Below are positions 52,890 to 63,779 of a stretch of DNA of 64,000 bases, piece after piece. Each line of letters opens with the position of its first letter. Within the stretch, counting starts at the first letter, position 1. This DNA comes from CAXTSE01 sp035554115 (GTDB taxonomy: Bacteria; Actinomycetota; Actinomycetes; Actinomycetales; Microbacteriaceae), in assembly GCA_035554115.1 (NCBI GenBank), contig DATMIW010000045.1, positions 1 to 64,000 of the forward strand. The letters are read 5' to 3'. Position numbers and translations under genes: made by a program. Below the pieces are notes generated by a model that had not been told where the DNA came from, made no database searches, and saw nothing but the letters and a program-made list of their open reading frames with translations.

Positions 52890-53378
52890 ATGAGTTTGTC
52901 ACGTAAGCGTCAGAGGGAATTGAAGCGACTCAAGCGCTCAGCCGAGGATCTGTGGGATGAGCAGCGTGCCGCTATCGACCACGCGACAGACGTGCTGAAA
53001 GACGCCCGCCGGCAGGCTGGCAACTACGCCCGCGAAGAGGTCGGTCCGCGCGTTCGCAGCGCCGCATCCGGTGCCCGCGATCGTTTCGCCCACGACGTCG
53101 TGCCCACGGTGACGGGCGCTGTTGGCTCTGCCCTCGCGGTTCTCGAGGCGGCGAAAGACCCGCGAGTTCGCGAGGTTGTGCGCCGTGTGTCCAAGGCTGG
53201 CCAACGTCACGGCCTGGTGACACCGCCCAAGAAATCAGCGGGACCCGGCCGTTACATCCTCGCCGGCCTCGGCCTCGTAGCAGTTCTGGGAGTGGCCTAC
53301 GCCGCCTGGCAAACACTTCGCGCCGACGACGACCTGTGGATCGAAGATCCGGTTGAGACCGGATCCCTCGATCTGTAG
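52890..53378 (+). CDS. Helical single-span membrane protein, function unknown
   Basis: A 162-residue protein. A strongly basic start (MSLSRKRQRELKRLKRSA) leads to a long predicted amphipathic helix (about 20-115), a basic linker with G-P-G-R and one transmembrane segment (about 122-143, YILAGLGLVAVLGVAYAAW) close to an acidic tail. It resembles actinobacterial proteins found beside cyclophilin genes. I cannot assign a function. GGAGG lies just upstream of the ATG. Confidence 0.72.
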   Translation: MSLSRKRQRELKRLKRSAEDLWDEQRAAIDHATDVLKDARRQAGNYAREEVGPRVRSAASGARDRFAHDVVPTVTGAVGSALAVLEAAKDPRVREVVRRVSKAGQRHGLVTPPKKSAGPGRYILAGLGLVAVLGVAYAAWQTLRADDDLWIEDPVETGSLDL

Positions 53379-53406
53379 TTGAGCTGTTGTAGTTAGGCCA
53401 CCGTAA

Positions 53407-53781
53407 TTAGGCCGTCCGAGCGTCGAAGGCGCTCTGCGCGTTGTACACACCCGTGAAGTGTTCGACCGACCACGATTCGAGAGCCTTGAGGGGTTCGAGC
53501 AGTGATGCGCCAGCATCGGTCAACGAGTACTCGACACGCGCGGGAACTTCGGCATAAACACGACGAGAGACCAATCCGTCGCGTTCGAGTCCGCGGAGGG
53601 TTTGGGTGAGCATCTTTTGCGAGATGCCCTCCACGCGTCGAAGCACCTGCGAAAAACGTTGCGGCCCGTGACCCAAAGCTCCGACAACGAGGACCGTCCA
53701 CCGGTCGCCGATCCGGTCCAGGATTCGGCGGGTGGGGCATCCATTTTGGTAGGGGTCCAACGTCTGGATCGCTTCGCTCAT
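53407..53781 (-). CDS. HxlR family transcriptional regulator
   Basis: A 124-residue winged-helix regulator. G-C-P-T-R-R-I-L-D-R-I-G-D-R-W-T-V-L-V-V-G-A-L (about 14-36) carries the family cysteine, R-F-S-Q-V-L-R-R-V-E-G-I-S-Q-K-M-L-T-Q-T-L-R-x-L-E-R-D-G-L the recognition helix, and V-P-A-R-V-E-Y-S-L-T the wing. HxlR members often sense quinones or electrophiles through that Cys. GGAGAG precedes the ATG at 53781. It is divergent from an NmrA-like reductase gene, its likely target. Confidence 0.92.
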   Translation of the reverse strand: MSEAIQTLDPYQNGCPTRRILDRIGDRWTVLVVGALGHGPQRFSQVLRRVEGISQKMLTQTLRGLERDGLVSRRVYAEVPARVEYSLTDAGASLLEPLKALESWSVEHFTGVYNAQSAFDARTA

Positions 53782-53818
53782 CGTTCTCTCCTGACCCAGC
53801 GCCACCTGGTTACCGCAA

Positions 53819-53867
53819 AGTGCGTACTTACCAAAAGAGACTAACTCTCTTAGGGTGTGTACGCACT
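53819..53867. promoter_or_regulatory. Candidate HxlR operator region
   Basis: AGTGCGTAC (53819-53827) and GTACGCACT (53859-53867) are perfect 9-bp inverted arms around a 31-bp centre that itself contains AGAG-ACTAA-CTCT. The element spans the intergenic region between the HxlR gene and the first NmrA-like gene. Confidence 0.5.
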
Positions 53868-53892
53868 CCCGATTACCAACAGGAAGAAGATC

Positions 53893-54537
53893 ATGACCCG
53901 CATCACCGTTCTCGGCGGCACCGGCTACACCGGCGCAAACATCGTGCAGAAGGCCGTGGAAGCCGGCCACACTGTGACGTCCTACAGCCGCAACGAGCCC
54001 ACAGCACCCGTCGCCGGCGTCACCTATGAGACCGGATCCCTTCAGAATGCGGCGGTGCGCCAGCAGGCAGTCGCCAACGCTGATGTCGTGATTGCTGCAC
54101 TTGCCCCGCGTGGTGAGCTGGCCGACACCTTCGAAAACGTCTACCAAGAGCTGGCCCTGTTGGCTGATGCCTCAGGCGCGCGCTTCGGGGTCATCGGTGG
54201 ATTCGGGTCCCTCCGCCCCGCCGAGGGAGCCCCGCGATTCCTCGAGGGCGACATGCCTCCCGAGTTCGTGAACGAGGCGCGCACCCTGGGGCGGCTCCTT
54301 GAGTGGCTCATCGCCTCGGCCCCGGCATCGCTGGACTGGTTCTTCGTGAGCCCCGCAGCCAACTACGGCTCGTACGCTCCCGGCGAGGAACTCGGGCACT
54401 ACCGCATCGGCGCGGATGTCGCGCTATTCGACGCAGAAGGCAACTCCGCGATCAGCGGCCCCGACTTCGCGACAGCCGTTGTCGCAGAAATCGGCACCCC
54501 GACTCAGCACCGCACCCAGTTCTCCGTCGCCTACTGA
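53893..54537 (+). CDS. NmrA/YhfK-like NAD(P)-binding oxidoreductase, copy 1
   Basis: A 214-residue Rossmann protein. I-T-V-L-G-G-T-G-Y-T-G (4-14) binds NAD(P), then A-P-R-G-E-L, V-I-G-G-F-G-S-L-R-P and a C-terminal W-F-F-V-S-P-A. Proteins of this type often act as quinone or NADPH sensors/reductases. AGGA precedes the ATG at 53893. Same length as, and clearly similar to, the gene at 54780. The adjacent HxlR gene probably regulates it. Confidence 0.88.
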   Translation: MTRITVLGGTGYTGANIVQKAVEAGHTVTSYSRNEPTAPVAGVTYETGSLQNAAVRQQAVANADVVIAALAPRGELADTFENVYQELALLADASGARFGVIGGFGSLRPAEGAPRFLEGDMPPEFVNEARTLGRLLEWLIASAPASLDWFFVSPAANYGSYAPGEELGHYRIGADVALFDAEGNSAISGPDFATAVVAEIGTPTQHRTQFSVAY

Positions 54538-54548
54538 TCACACCCGCC

Positions 54549-54581
54549 GGTTGAGTAGCCGCGTAGCGGCGTATCGAAACC
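54549..54581. repeat. REP-like palindromic repeat
   Basis: GGTTGAGTAGCCGCGTAGCGGC continues to GTATCGAAACC (here split). GCCGC-GTA-GCGGC forms the core stem, with GGTT/AACC ends. I recall sequences of this form as dispersed repeats in Microbacteriaceae genomes; copy number here cannot be checked. Confidence 0.55.
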
Positions 54582-54606
54582 AGCCCACGTCACCATTCGT
54601 CACGCC

Positions 54607-54681
54607 AATTCAGCCGCTCCGTCCCCTGGCGCCATCCCGACTATCGGGATCACGCATCCGGGTGACGAGAGCGGCTGAATT
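54607..54681. repeat. 75-bp inverted-repeat element
   Basis: AATTCAGCCGCTC (54607-54619) and GAGCGGCTGAATT (54669-54681) are perfect 13-bp terminal inverted repeats. Inside is a perfect ATCCCGA-CTA-TCGGGAT hairpin (54634-54650). It could be a miniature inverted-repeat element or a leader structure before the second NmrA-like gene. No clear target duplication is seen. Confidence 0.6.
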
Positions 54682-54779
54682 CGTGCACACCGTCCCTTTC
54701 GCGCTGACCGTGTCCGGCATCGACTGCAATGCTCCTAGGCTTATCGGGCTTAGCCGATCATGCATCGAAGGAGATTCCT

Positions 54780-55424
54780 ATGACTCGTGTCACAGTTTTG
54801 GGCGGCACCGGTTACGCGGGTCGCTTCATCGTGGAAAAGGCCGCTCGTGCTGGTTACGACGTCCGGTCGTTGAGTCGCAGCGAGCCGTCTGATCCTGTCG
54901 CGGGTGTCAGCTACGTGACCGGGTCCCTTCTCGACTCCGCCGTTCGTCAGCAAGCCATTGCCAACAGCGACATCGTTATCGGCGCGTTGTCACCGCGCGG
55001 GGAACTCACCCATGAATTAGAAGCCGTGTACGCGGATGTCGCGCGGCGAGCAGACGCGGCCGGAGTTCGGCTGGGAATCGTGGGCGGATGGGGCGCCCTG
55101 CGGCCAACAGAGGGTGCGCCACGCTACTGGCTGGGCGAGTTGAGCCCGGAATACGCAGAAGAGGCCACCACCATGGGGCGCGTGCTCGATTGGTTCATCG
55201 AATCGGCACCGGAATCACTCGACTGGTTCTTCGTAAGCCCGGCGGCCATGTTCGGTGACTTTGCTCCCGGCGAGGACACCGGGAACTACCGTATTGGCAC
55301 AGACATCGAGCTCTTGGATGCCTCCGGGCAGTCGGCGATCGGAGGAGCGGATTTCGCGACAGCGATAGTCGCAGAGATCACCTCGCCACACCACCACCGG
55401 GTTCAATTCTCCGTCGCGTACTGA
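54780..55424 (+). CDS. NmrA/YhfK-like NAD(P)-binding oxidoreductase, copy 2
   Basis: A 214-residue paralogue of the preceding gene. V-T-V-L-G-G-T-G-Y-A-G (4-14) binds NAD(P); S-P-R-G-E-L, V-G-G-W-G-A-L-R-P-T-E-G-A-P-R and D-W-F-F-V-S-P-A-A match copy 1, and both end Q-F-S-V-A-Y. AAGGAG lies 5-6 nt before the ATG at 54780. The 242-bp gap with its own repeat element suggests a separate promoter. Confidence 0.88.
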   Translation: MTRVTVLGGTGYAGRFIVEKAARAGYDVRSLSRSEPSDPVAGVSYVTGSLLDSAVRQQAIANSDIVIGALSPRGELTHELEAVYADVARRADAAGVRLGIVGGWGALRPTEGAPRYWLGELSPEYAEEATTMGRVLDWFIESAPESLDWFFVSPAAMFGDFAPGEDTGNYRIGTDIELLDASGQSAIGGADFATAIVAEITSPHHHRVQFSVAY

Positions 55425-55455
55425 TCGACCGATGGAGTCGTGGCAATTCGCGAAG

Positions 55456-55528
55456 TGGAGCCTAGGGGAATCGAACCCCTGACCTCCTGCTTGCAAAGCA
55501 GGCGCTCTACCAATTGAGCTAAGGCCCC
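55456..55528 (-). tRNA. tRNA-Ala (TGC anticodon)
   Basis: A 73-nt cloverleaf on the minus strand: acceptor GGGGCCT with AGGCTCC (one G-T pair), anticodon arm CCTGC-TTTGCAA-GCAGG with anticodon TGC, T arm with GGTTCGATTCC. CCA is not encoded. Confidence 0.95.
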
Positions 55529-55709
55529 GTCCTTTTGGTGCGCCGCCGCCTCTGCGGCGCACATTCCCAAAATCCGCCGCGCGCGAGCGCCGGATTCTGG
55601 GGTACTTCGTCCCTATGGTTCACGCAGTAACCCCGCGAAGCAGTGCGACCGCGCTCGTACTGCGGAGCGGTTCGCACGCCGCAGGAGCGGCGGCGTGCCT
55701 ATAAGCACG
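55529..55709. other. Spacer between tRNA-Ala and tRNA-Ile with palindromes
   Basis: No gene is visible. Three imperfect palindromes occur: GCGCCGC/GCGGCGC near 55540-55560, AATCCGCCG/CGCCGGATT near 55570-55597, and GTGCGACCGC/GCGGTTCGCAC near 55634-55680. Their role is unknown; they could separate the two tRNA transcripts. Confidence 0.4.
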
Positions 55710-55783
55710 TGGGGATACGAGGACTTGAACCTCGGACCTCTTCGTTATCAGCGAAGCGCTCTAACCGCCTGAGCTATATCCCC
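55710..55783 (-). tRNA. tRNA-Ile (GAT anticodon)
   Basis: A 74-nt cloverleaf on the minus strand: acceptor GGGGATA with TATCCCC, anticodon arm CTTCG-CTGATAA-CGAAG with anticodon GAT, T arm GGTTCAAGTCC. CCA is not encoded. It follows the gyrA-DUF3566 genes as in many actinobacteria. Confidence 0.95.
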
Positions 55784-55840
55784 GGATGGCCCGAAGGCCG
55801 TTGAACACTGTACCCGACCCCGAGCCGGGGGCGGAAATCG

Positions 55841-56248
55841 TCAGCTGTTCTGGAACCCGACTAGCAGCCCACCCGTGAAGCGAACGCTGAGGTTGTACAG
55901 CAGTGCCGCGATCGCACCGAGGATCGTGCCGATCACCGTGTTGAGAAGCGCGACGACGATGCCGAAGACCCCGACCTGCAGTAGACCGAAGGTGTCAGTG
56001 ACATGGAAGTTCGGGTCGTTGAGGATCTCACCGAGGGTCTTGTCGGCGGTGCCGAAGAGGCCGGTCGACGCGAGGACAAGCCAGATGAGGATCGAGGCGA
56101 CGATCAGCACGATGCCCAGACACAGCCAGACGAGGAACGAGAATTTCACCGCCGACCAGAAGTCCACGTAGACGAGCTTGAGGCGCACCTGCTTGGTGGC
56201 CACCTGACGCTGCTCTTTGCGTTGCAGCTTTTCGGCGACACTGCTCAT
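55841..56248 (-). CDS. DUF3566 transmembrane protein
   Basis: A 135-residue protein with a basic N terminus, [19 protein letters not shown] (about 21-39), and two hydrophobic helices (about 38-62 and 90-118). This is DUF3566, routinely found after gyrA in actinobacteria. The mycobacterial member has been linked to polar growth; otherwise function is unclear. The ATG overlaps the gyrA stop by 4 nt. Confidence 0.92.
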   Translation of the reverse strand: MSSVAEKLQRKEQRQVATKQVRLKLVYVDFWSAVKFSFLVWLCLGIVLIVASILIWLVLASTGLFGTADKTLGEILNDPNFHVTDTFGLLQVGVFGIVVALLNTVIGTILGAIAALLYNLSVRFTGGLLVGFQNS

Positions 56249-58776
56249 GACTCGGTCTCGTCCTTTCCGTCCTGCGTTTCCGGGGCGGATTCGTCATCCT
56301 GAGATTCCAGGTTACGTTCACTGTTTTTGGCCAGTGCGATGATGCGGTCGTCGTCATCGAAACGAGCGAAGACCACGCCCATGGTATCCCGCCCTTTAGC
56401 GGGCACCTCGGCCACGGAAGACCGTACCACCTTGCCGCTGGCAAGAACCACGAGGACCTCGTCCTCCTCGTCGACGATGAGCGCACCCGCCAAATCTCCC
56501 CGGGTGTCCGTGAGTTTGGCGACCTTGATGCCGAGACCGCCGCGGCCCTGCAGGCGATACTGCTCAACCGCCGTCCGCTTGGCGAAGCCGCCTTCTGTGA
56601 CCACGAACACGGAGCCCCGATCTGACACCACCGATGCCGAGAGCAAGGTGTCGCCATCGCGGAAATGCATTCCGATCACACCGGAGGTCGACCGACCCAT
56701 GGGGCGCAGGGCCTCATCCGTCGCGGTGAAGCGGATCGACATGCCCTTGCGGGAGACCAACAGAACATCACTGTCGTTCTCGACGAGCATCGCCGAGACT
56801 AGCTCGTCACCTTCGCGCACATTGATCGCGATGATGCCGCCGGTGCGGTTGGTGTCGTATTCGGTCAGGGCCGTCTTCTTGACCAACCCGGCTCGGGTGG
56901 CGAGCGTCAGATAGGTCGCCACGGAGTAGTCCCGGATGTCGAGAACCTGAGCGATCTCTTCGCCCGGTTGCAGGGCGAGCAGGTTCGCGACGTGTTGTCC
57001 CTTGGCGTCGCGGCCCGCCTCCTGAACCTCATAGGCCTTGGCTCGGTAGACGCGGCCGGTGTTGGTGAAGAACAGCAGCCAGTGATGGGTCGTCGTGACG
57101 AAGAAATGCTCCACGACGTCATCCGCGCGCAGCTGTGCGCCCTTGACTCCGCGACCGCCGCGGTGCTGCGAGCGGTAATTGTCACTGCGTGTGCGCTTGA
57201 TGTATCCGCCACGGGTGATGGTGACGACCATCTCCTCTTCGGGAATGAGATCTTCGACGCTCATGTCGCCGCCGTAGCCGAGCATGATCTCGGTGCGCCG
57301 GTCGTCACCGAACTTGGTGACAACGTCGGTGAGCTCTTCTGTGATGATCTCGCGCTGACGCACGGGGCTCGCGAGGATCGCGATGTAGCCGGCGATTTCG
57401 AGCTCGAGCTCGGCGAGGCGATCCTGGATCTTCTGGCGCTCGAGGGCAGCGAGACGACGAAGCTGGAGGGCGAGGATCGCATCCGCCTGAAGCTCGTCGA
57501 TATCGAGGAGCTTGATCAGGCCCTGACGAGCCTCGTCGACGTCGGGGGAGCGGCGGATAAGCGCGATGACCTCATCGAGAGCGTCGAGAGCCTTCACATA
57601 GCCGCGCTGGATGTGCGCATCGGCTTCGGCCTTGTCGAGTCGGAACTGGGTGCGCCGCACGATGACCTCGACCTGGTGGTCGATCCAGTGCGTGATGAAT
57701 CCGTCGATCGCGAGTGTGCGGGGCACGCCGTCGACGATGGCGAGCATATTGGCGCCGAAGTTCTCTTGCAGCGAGGTGTGCTTGTACAGGTTGTTGAGCA
57801 CGACCTTTGCGACGGCATCGCGCTTGAGCACGATGACGAGACGCTGACCGGTACGGCCCGAAGTCTCATCCCGAATGTCGGCAATGCCGGCGAGCTTGCC
57901 CTCTTTGACGAGCTCGGAGATCTTGATCGCCAGATTGTCGGGGTTCACCTGATACGGCAGCTCGGTGACAACGAGGCAGGTCCGGCCCTGCAGCTCTTCG
58001 ACGTTGACGACAGCGCGCATCGTGATCGATCCGCGACCCGTGCGATAGGCATCTTGGATACCTTTGATGCCCAATATTTGTGCGCCAGTTGGGAAGTCTG
58101 GGCCTTTCACCCGCGCCAGCAACGCGTCGAGTAATTCTTCCCGTGTCGCCTCGGGGTGTTCGAGGGCCCACAGCGCGCCGGACGCCACCTCGCGCAAATT
58201 GTGCGGCGGGATGTTGGTGGCCATACCGACCGCGATACCGACGGATCCATTGACCAGCAGGTTCGGGAACCGGGCCGGGAGCACAGTCGGCTCTTGCGTG
58301 CGGCCGTCGTAGTTGTCTGCCATGTCGACGGTGTTCTCGTCGATGTCGCGGACCATCTCCATGGCGAGCGGCGCCATCTTGGTCTCGGTATACCGGTGCG
58401 CAGCGGCGCCGTCGTTGCCGGGGGAGCCGAAGTTTCCTTGTCCGAGAGCCAGTGGATAACGCAGCGACCAGGGCTGGACGAGCCGGACGAGCGCGTCATA
58501 GACCGACGAGTCGCCGTGCGGGTGGAACTGCCCCATGACATCACCGATGACGCGGGTGCACTTCGAGAACGCGCGGTCGGGACGGTACCCGCCGTCGTAC
58601 ATCGCGTAAATGACGCGACGGTGCACCGGCTTCAGGCCGTCACGCACGTCGGGCAGCGCGCGCCCGACGATGACGCTCATTGCATAGTCGAGGTAGCTGC
58701 GCTGCATCTCGAGCTGCAGGTCAACCTGCTCGATCCTGTCGCGGGGGGGAACGTCGCCGGTCGTCGTGTCAGTCAT
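56245..58776 (-). CDS. gyrA: DNA gyrase subunit A
   Basis: An 843-residue type II topoisomerase subunit introducing negative supercoils. The catalytic Tyr129 is in [11 protein letters not shown]. The quinolone-determining region reads [15 protein letters not shown] with Ser90 and Asp94 in mycobacterial numbering, a susceptible-type allele. The C-terminal beta-pinwheel contains the GyrA box [10 protein letters not shown]. The acidic tail is typical. It follows gyrB with a 31-nt gap. Confidence 0.96.
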   Translation of the reverse strand: MTDTTTGDVPPRDRIEQVDLQLEMQRSYLDYAMSVIVGRALPDVRDGLKPVHRRVIYAMYDGGYRPDRAFSKCTRVIGDVMGQFHPHGDSSVYDALVRLVQPWSLRYPLALGQGNFGSPGNDGAAAHRYTETKMAPLAMEMVRDIDENTVDMADNYDGRTQEPTVLPARFPNLLVNGSVGIAVGMATNIPPHNLREVASGALWALEHPEATREELLDALLARVKGPDFPTGAQILGIKGIQDAYRTGRGSITMRAVVNVEELQGRTCLVVTELPYQVNPDNLAIKISELVKEGKLAGIADIRDETSGRTGQRLVIVLKRDAVAKVVLNNLYKHTSLQENFGANMLAIVDGVPRTLAIDGFITHWIDHQVEVIVRRTQFRLDKAEADAHIQRGYVKALDALDEVIALIRRSPDVDEARQGLIKLLDIDELQADAILALQLRRLAALERQKIQDRLAELELEIAGYIAILASPVRQREIITEELTDVVTKFGDDRRTEIMLGYGGDMSVEDLIPEEEMVVTITRGGYIKRTRSDNYRSQHRGGRGVKGAQLRADDVVEHFFVTTTHHWLLFFTNTGRVYRAKAYEVQEAGRDAKGQHVANLLALQPGEEIAQVLDIRDYSVATYLTLATRAGLVKKTALTEYDTNRTGGIIAINVREGDELVSAMLVENDSDVLLVSRKGMSIRFTATDEALRPMGRSTSGVIGMHFRDGDTLLSASVVSDRGSVFVVTEGGFAKRTAVEQYRLQGRGGLGIKVAKLTDTRGDLAGALIVDEEDEVLVVLASGKVVRSSVAEVPAKGRDTMGVVFARFDDDDRIIALAKNSERNLESQDDESAPETQDGKDETES

Positions 58777-58790
58777 GTGTCACTTTCGGT

Positions 58791-58807
58791 GATCGAGCTT
58801 GTCGAGA

Positions 58808-58809
<2 letters not shown>
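58791..58809. repeat. REP-like palindrome between gyrB and gyrA
   Basis: GATCGAGCTTGTCGAGATC overlaps the gyrB stop codon region and resembles the core of the two intragenic repeats in hemH and the M13 gene. Confidence 0.5.
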
Positions 58810-60871
<2,062 letters not shown>

Positions 60872-60945
60872 TCAGCCAGCCGCTGAAAACGTGGAAATCC
60901 GCCGTCTGGGGACTTTTCACAGTGCCCTTGACCTGATTTGCCTTG

Positions 60946-61440
60946 TTAGCCGTAAGTATCGCGCGGGCCCCGGCCTGGGATTGCTCTGGGGCCGCGTTTC
61001 CACGAGGGGGCGTCCGGCCCCAAAAACTTGATGGATTCGATCCCGGCATCTCCGAAGCGCTCGGCAATTCGCGTGGTGATCTGCGTTCGCATCAGTCGAA
61101 GCTGTTGCGCCCAGGCGGTCGAGTCGCAGCGAACTGTCAAAACTCCATGGTCGACGCCCACCGGTTCGGTGTGCCCCGCAGTCTCGTCTCCGACAATCGC
61201 TGACCACGATCCGAGGAGTTCGGCGCGGGCGAGCGGGGAATTCCACCCCATGTTGCTTGTGAGTTTTTGCAGCACGTCGTCAATGCCGCGCGGCTCCCGA
61301 CCTTTTCCATACGGAACGCTGGTTTCGTCACGCGAATTTTTTTGGCGCCGGCGCGCATCTCCCGAACGCAGGGCCGGGTCGCCGAATGCCGCACGGATCC
61401 GCTGGTAGACGGCGACATGCTCCGGAATTTCATCCGTCAT
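60946..61440 (-). CDS. DciA-type DUF721 protein
   Basis: A 164-residue protein. The conserved part (about 50-140) contains W-S-A-I-V-G-D-E-T-A-G-H-T-E-P and G-V-L-T-V-R-C-D-S-T-A-W-A-Q-Q-L-R-L-M, a KH-like domain of the DUF721/DciA family, proposed to load or recruit the replicative helicase in bacteria lacking DnaC/DnaI. Position between recF and gyrB is the standard actinobacterial one. The ATG overlaps the recF stop by 4 nt. Confidence 0.92.
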   Translation of the reverse strand: MTDEIPEHVAVYQRIRAAFGDPALRSGDARRRQKNSRDETSVPYGKGREPRGIDDVLQKLTSNMGWNSPLARAELLGSWSAIVGDETAGHTEPVGVDHGVLTVRCDSTAWAQQLRLMRTQITTRIAERFGDAGIESIKFLGPDAPSWKRGPRAIPGRGPRDTYG

Positions 61441-62612
61441 GCAGCACCCCCGTTCGATTCAACGATGACCCGGCCGGCCTCGATTCGTACCGAGTTGCCG
61501 GCCAGTTCGACAGGGACATCTTCGGCCACGGCAGCCGTTATGAGCACCTGTTCATACCCGGAAATAGCAGCTGCGAGCTGCACCCTGCGCGTCGCGTCCA
61601 GCTCAGCGAAAACATCGTCGAGCACAACCACCGGATCACCGACCGCGGATTCCAATCGCAGGATTGCTGCCGAGGCGAGTTTGAGGGACAGCGCAAACGA
61701 CCATGATTCGCCGTGGCTCGCATAGCCACGCGCGGGAAGACCATTGAGCGTTAACACCAGGTCGTCGCGATGCGGCCCGACAAGGCTGATCCCCCGATCC
61801 AGCTCCGCGCGTCGCACGCGGTGGAGCGCGTCGCGGAACACATCTGCGGTTGCCACGCCCGCATCCGGAGTCGTTGTTGTCATAGTGGGCGAGGGGTCGT
61901 CGTCGGGTTGTGATCCCAGGATGCTGAGCTGTGTCGACAACTCGGCCACTTGCCCTGCTCCTGCGATCAGCTCGTACGCTTCCGCCACATGCGGACGCAG
62001 CCGAGAGACCAGATCGGCTCTGCCGTCGATGATCAACGTTCCGAATTCGACGAGCCTGTCGTTCCACAGCTCGAGCGTCGACAGCTGATTCTCGCCCACA
62101 CGGGCACCGCGCGCGGATTTCAGCAGGCTGTTCCGCTGTCGGAGGGCTCGGTCATAATCGGCCAGAATCCCCGAGAAACGCGGGGAAAACTGGACGAGAA
62201 GTTGATCGAGAAAACGGCGGCGACCCGACGGCTCACCTCGCACGAGCGCCAAGTCTTCCGGTGCAAACAGGACGGTTGCGATGTAGCGGGGGAGGTCGCG
62301 CGGTTTCACACCGACCCGATTCACCTGCGCCCGATTCGCGCCGGATCTATTGAGTTGGAGTTCGACCAGGACGCTGCGATCAGCGTGCTCGAGTCGTGCT
62401 CGAACGATTGCGGAATCGCTTCCATGGCGAATCAGGGCCTGATCGCTTGAGACCCGATGCGAACCCAGAGTGCTGAGATATCCGATCGCTTCGACCAGAT
62501 TGGTTTTGCCCTGTCCGTTTTGTCCGACGAAAACATTCGGGCCAGGAACGAGATCTACTTCAGCCGTCTCGTAATTACGAAAGTCGTTGAGTGTCAGGTG
62601 AGAGACGATCAA
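61437..62612 (-). CDS. recF: RecF recombination mediator
   Basis: A 391-residue SMC-like ATPase that loads RecA on gapped DNA. Walker A is G-Q-N-G-Q-G-K-T-N (about 32-40), the signature region Y-A-S-H-G-E-S-W-S-F-A-L-S-L-K-L-A-S, and Walker B V-V-L-D-D-V-F-A-E-L-D. The start is read as TTG at 62612, encoding the usual MIVSHLTLNDFRNYET; no in-frame ATG or GTG precedes it before a stop, and the gap to dnaN is 11 nt. Confidence 0.95.
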   Translation of the reverse strand: MIVSHLTLNDFRNYETAEVDLVPGPNVFVGQNGQGKTNLVEAIGYLSTLGSHRVSSDQALIRHGSDSAIVRARLEHADRSVLVELQLNRSGANRAQVNRVGVKPRDLPRYIATVLFAPEDLALVRGEPSGRRRFLDQLLVQFSPRFSGILADYDRALRQRNSLLKSARGARVGENQLSTLELWNDRLVEFGTLIIDGRADLVSRLRPHVAEAYELIAGAGQVAELSTQLSILGSQPDDDPSPTMTTTTPDAGVATADVFRDALHRVRRAELDRGISLVGPHRDDLVLTLNGLPARGYASHGESWSFALSLKLASAAILRLESAVGDPVVVLDDVFAELDATRRVQLAAAISGYEQVLITAAVAEDVPVELAGNSVRIEAGRVIVESNGGAA

Positions 62613-62623
62613 GGCACATATAT

Positions 62624-63769
62624 CTAGCGCAACAGCAGGTTCGGCTGCAGAAGATACTTGTAGCTGTCGGCTCCCGGCTGATCCTTCGACGACTGGCTGG
62701 TCAGCAGCACCGGGCCCGGCTTATTCGGATTGTCGGTCTTGGTGAACGAGATACGGACGAATTCCGAATGCACCGCGCCGAGTCCGTCAAGAAGGAACGA
62801 CGGCTTGAGCGACACAACAGTGTCGTCACCGACAACATGAGCATCGATGGATTCTGAGGCCTGCGCCTGCTCGGATCCGGCGGCCTCGAGGGTAAGACCA
62901 TCGATCGAGAACGAGAATCTCAGCGCCGCCTCGCGCTCGAGCACGAGCGACACACGTCGGGTGGCCTCAATGAGCTCTGCCGTGTTGAGAACTGCGTAAT
63001 TACCAACGCTTTCGGGGAACAGCCGCTTAACCGGAGGGAAGTTTCCCTTGATGAGCAAGGAGGTCACGGTTCGCTTGTCAGCGCTGAAGGCAATGAGCTC
63101 ACGGTCGTCGGTGTGCACTATCGACACCGAAACGGTTCCGCTGTGTCCGAACGTCTTACCGATTTCGGCGAGAGTGCGAGCCGGGATGAGGGCAGTCGTC
63201 CCCTCCGCTGATGACGACCCGGAATCCCAGTCGATGTCGCGAACGGCAACGCGATAACGATCGGTGGCAACCAAGGACAGGCTGTTGTCGCCAACTTCGA
63301 GCTGAACGCCAGTTATTACCGGGGTGACATCGTCGCGGGATGCCGCAACAGCCACCTGTGCAACGGCCGTTGCGAAATCTTCTGCCGGAAGCACGCCGGT
63401 GCGATCATCAATCTGCGGAAGCGTGGGATATTCCTCCACGGGCATGCTCAGCAAGGTGAACCGTGCAGACCCACAACTGACAACGATTTTTCCCTCGTCA
63501 GTGCTGAATTGCACCGGAGCGTTCGGAAGTCGGCTGGCGATATCTGCGAGCAGTCGACCTGAAACAAGGGCGGTGCCGGCCTCATCAACATCGGCGGCGA
63601 TTTCGGTGCGTGACGAGACTTCGTAGTCGAACGACGAGAGCACCAGTGCACCGTCGTGTGCTTCGAGAAGAACCCCGCTGAGGATGGGCTGGGTCGTGCG
63701 CTGCGGGAGCAGCTTGACGGCGAATGACACGGCCTCGCTGAATACGTCCCGGTTGACGTGGAACTTCAC
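62624..63769 (-). CDS. dnaN: DNA polymerase III beta sliding clamp
   Basis: A 381-residue clamp with three repeated domains; V-K-F-H-V-N-R-D-V-F-S-E-A-V-S-F-A-V-K-L-L-P-Q-R-T-T opens it, and the C terminus Y-K-Y-L-L-Q-P-N-L-L-L-R forms part of the partner-binding groove. GTG at 63769 is chosen over GTG at 63775 because AGGAG (63775-63779) sits 5 nt before the former but would overlap the latter. The clamp tethers polymerase and binds NucS-type tails. Confidence 0.95.
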   Translation of the reverse strand: MKFHVNRDVFSEAVSFAVKLLPQRTTQPILSGVLLEAHDGALVLSSFDYEVSSRTEIAADVDEAGTALVSGRLLADIASRLPNAPVQFSTDEGKIVVSCGSARFTLLSMPVEEYPTLPQIDDRTGVLPAEDFATAVAQVAVAASRDDVTPVITGVQLEVGDNSLSLVATDRYRVAVRDIDWDSGSSSAEGTTALIPARTLAEIGKTFGHSGTVSVSIVHTDDRELIAFSADKRTVTSLLIKGNFPPVKRLFPESVGNYAVLNTAELIEATRRVSLVLEREAALRFSFSIDGLTLEAAGSEQAQASESIDAHVVGDDTVVSLKPSFLLDGLGAVHSEFVRISFTKTDNPNKPGPVLLTSQSSKDQPGADSYKYLLQPNLLLR

Positions 63770-63774
63770 GGGCA

Positions 63775-63779
63775 CTCCT
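63775..63779 (-). promoter_or_regulatory. dnaN ribosome binding site
   Basis: AGGAG on the minus strand, spaced 5 nt from the GTG at 63769. It decides between two in-frame GTG starts. Confidence 0.8.

Noticed and set aside
39447..55783. tRNA genes as pseudogenes because CCA is not encoded
   Set aside because: Cloverleaf pairing is intact in all three; many actinobacterial tRNA genes lack encoded CCA.
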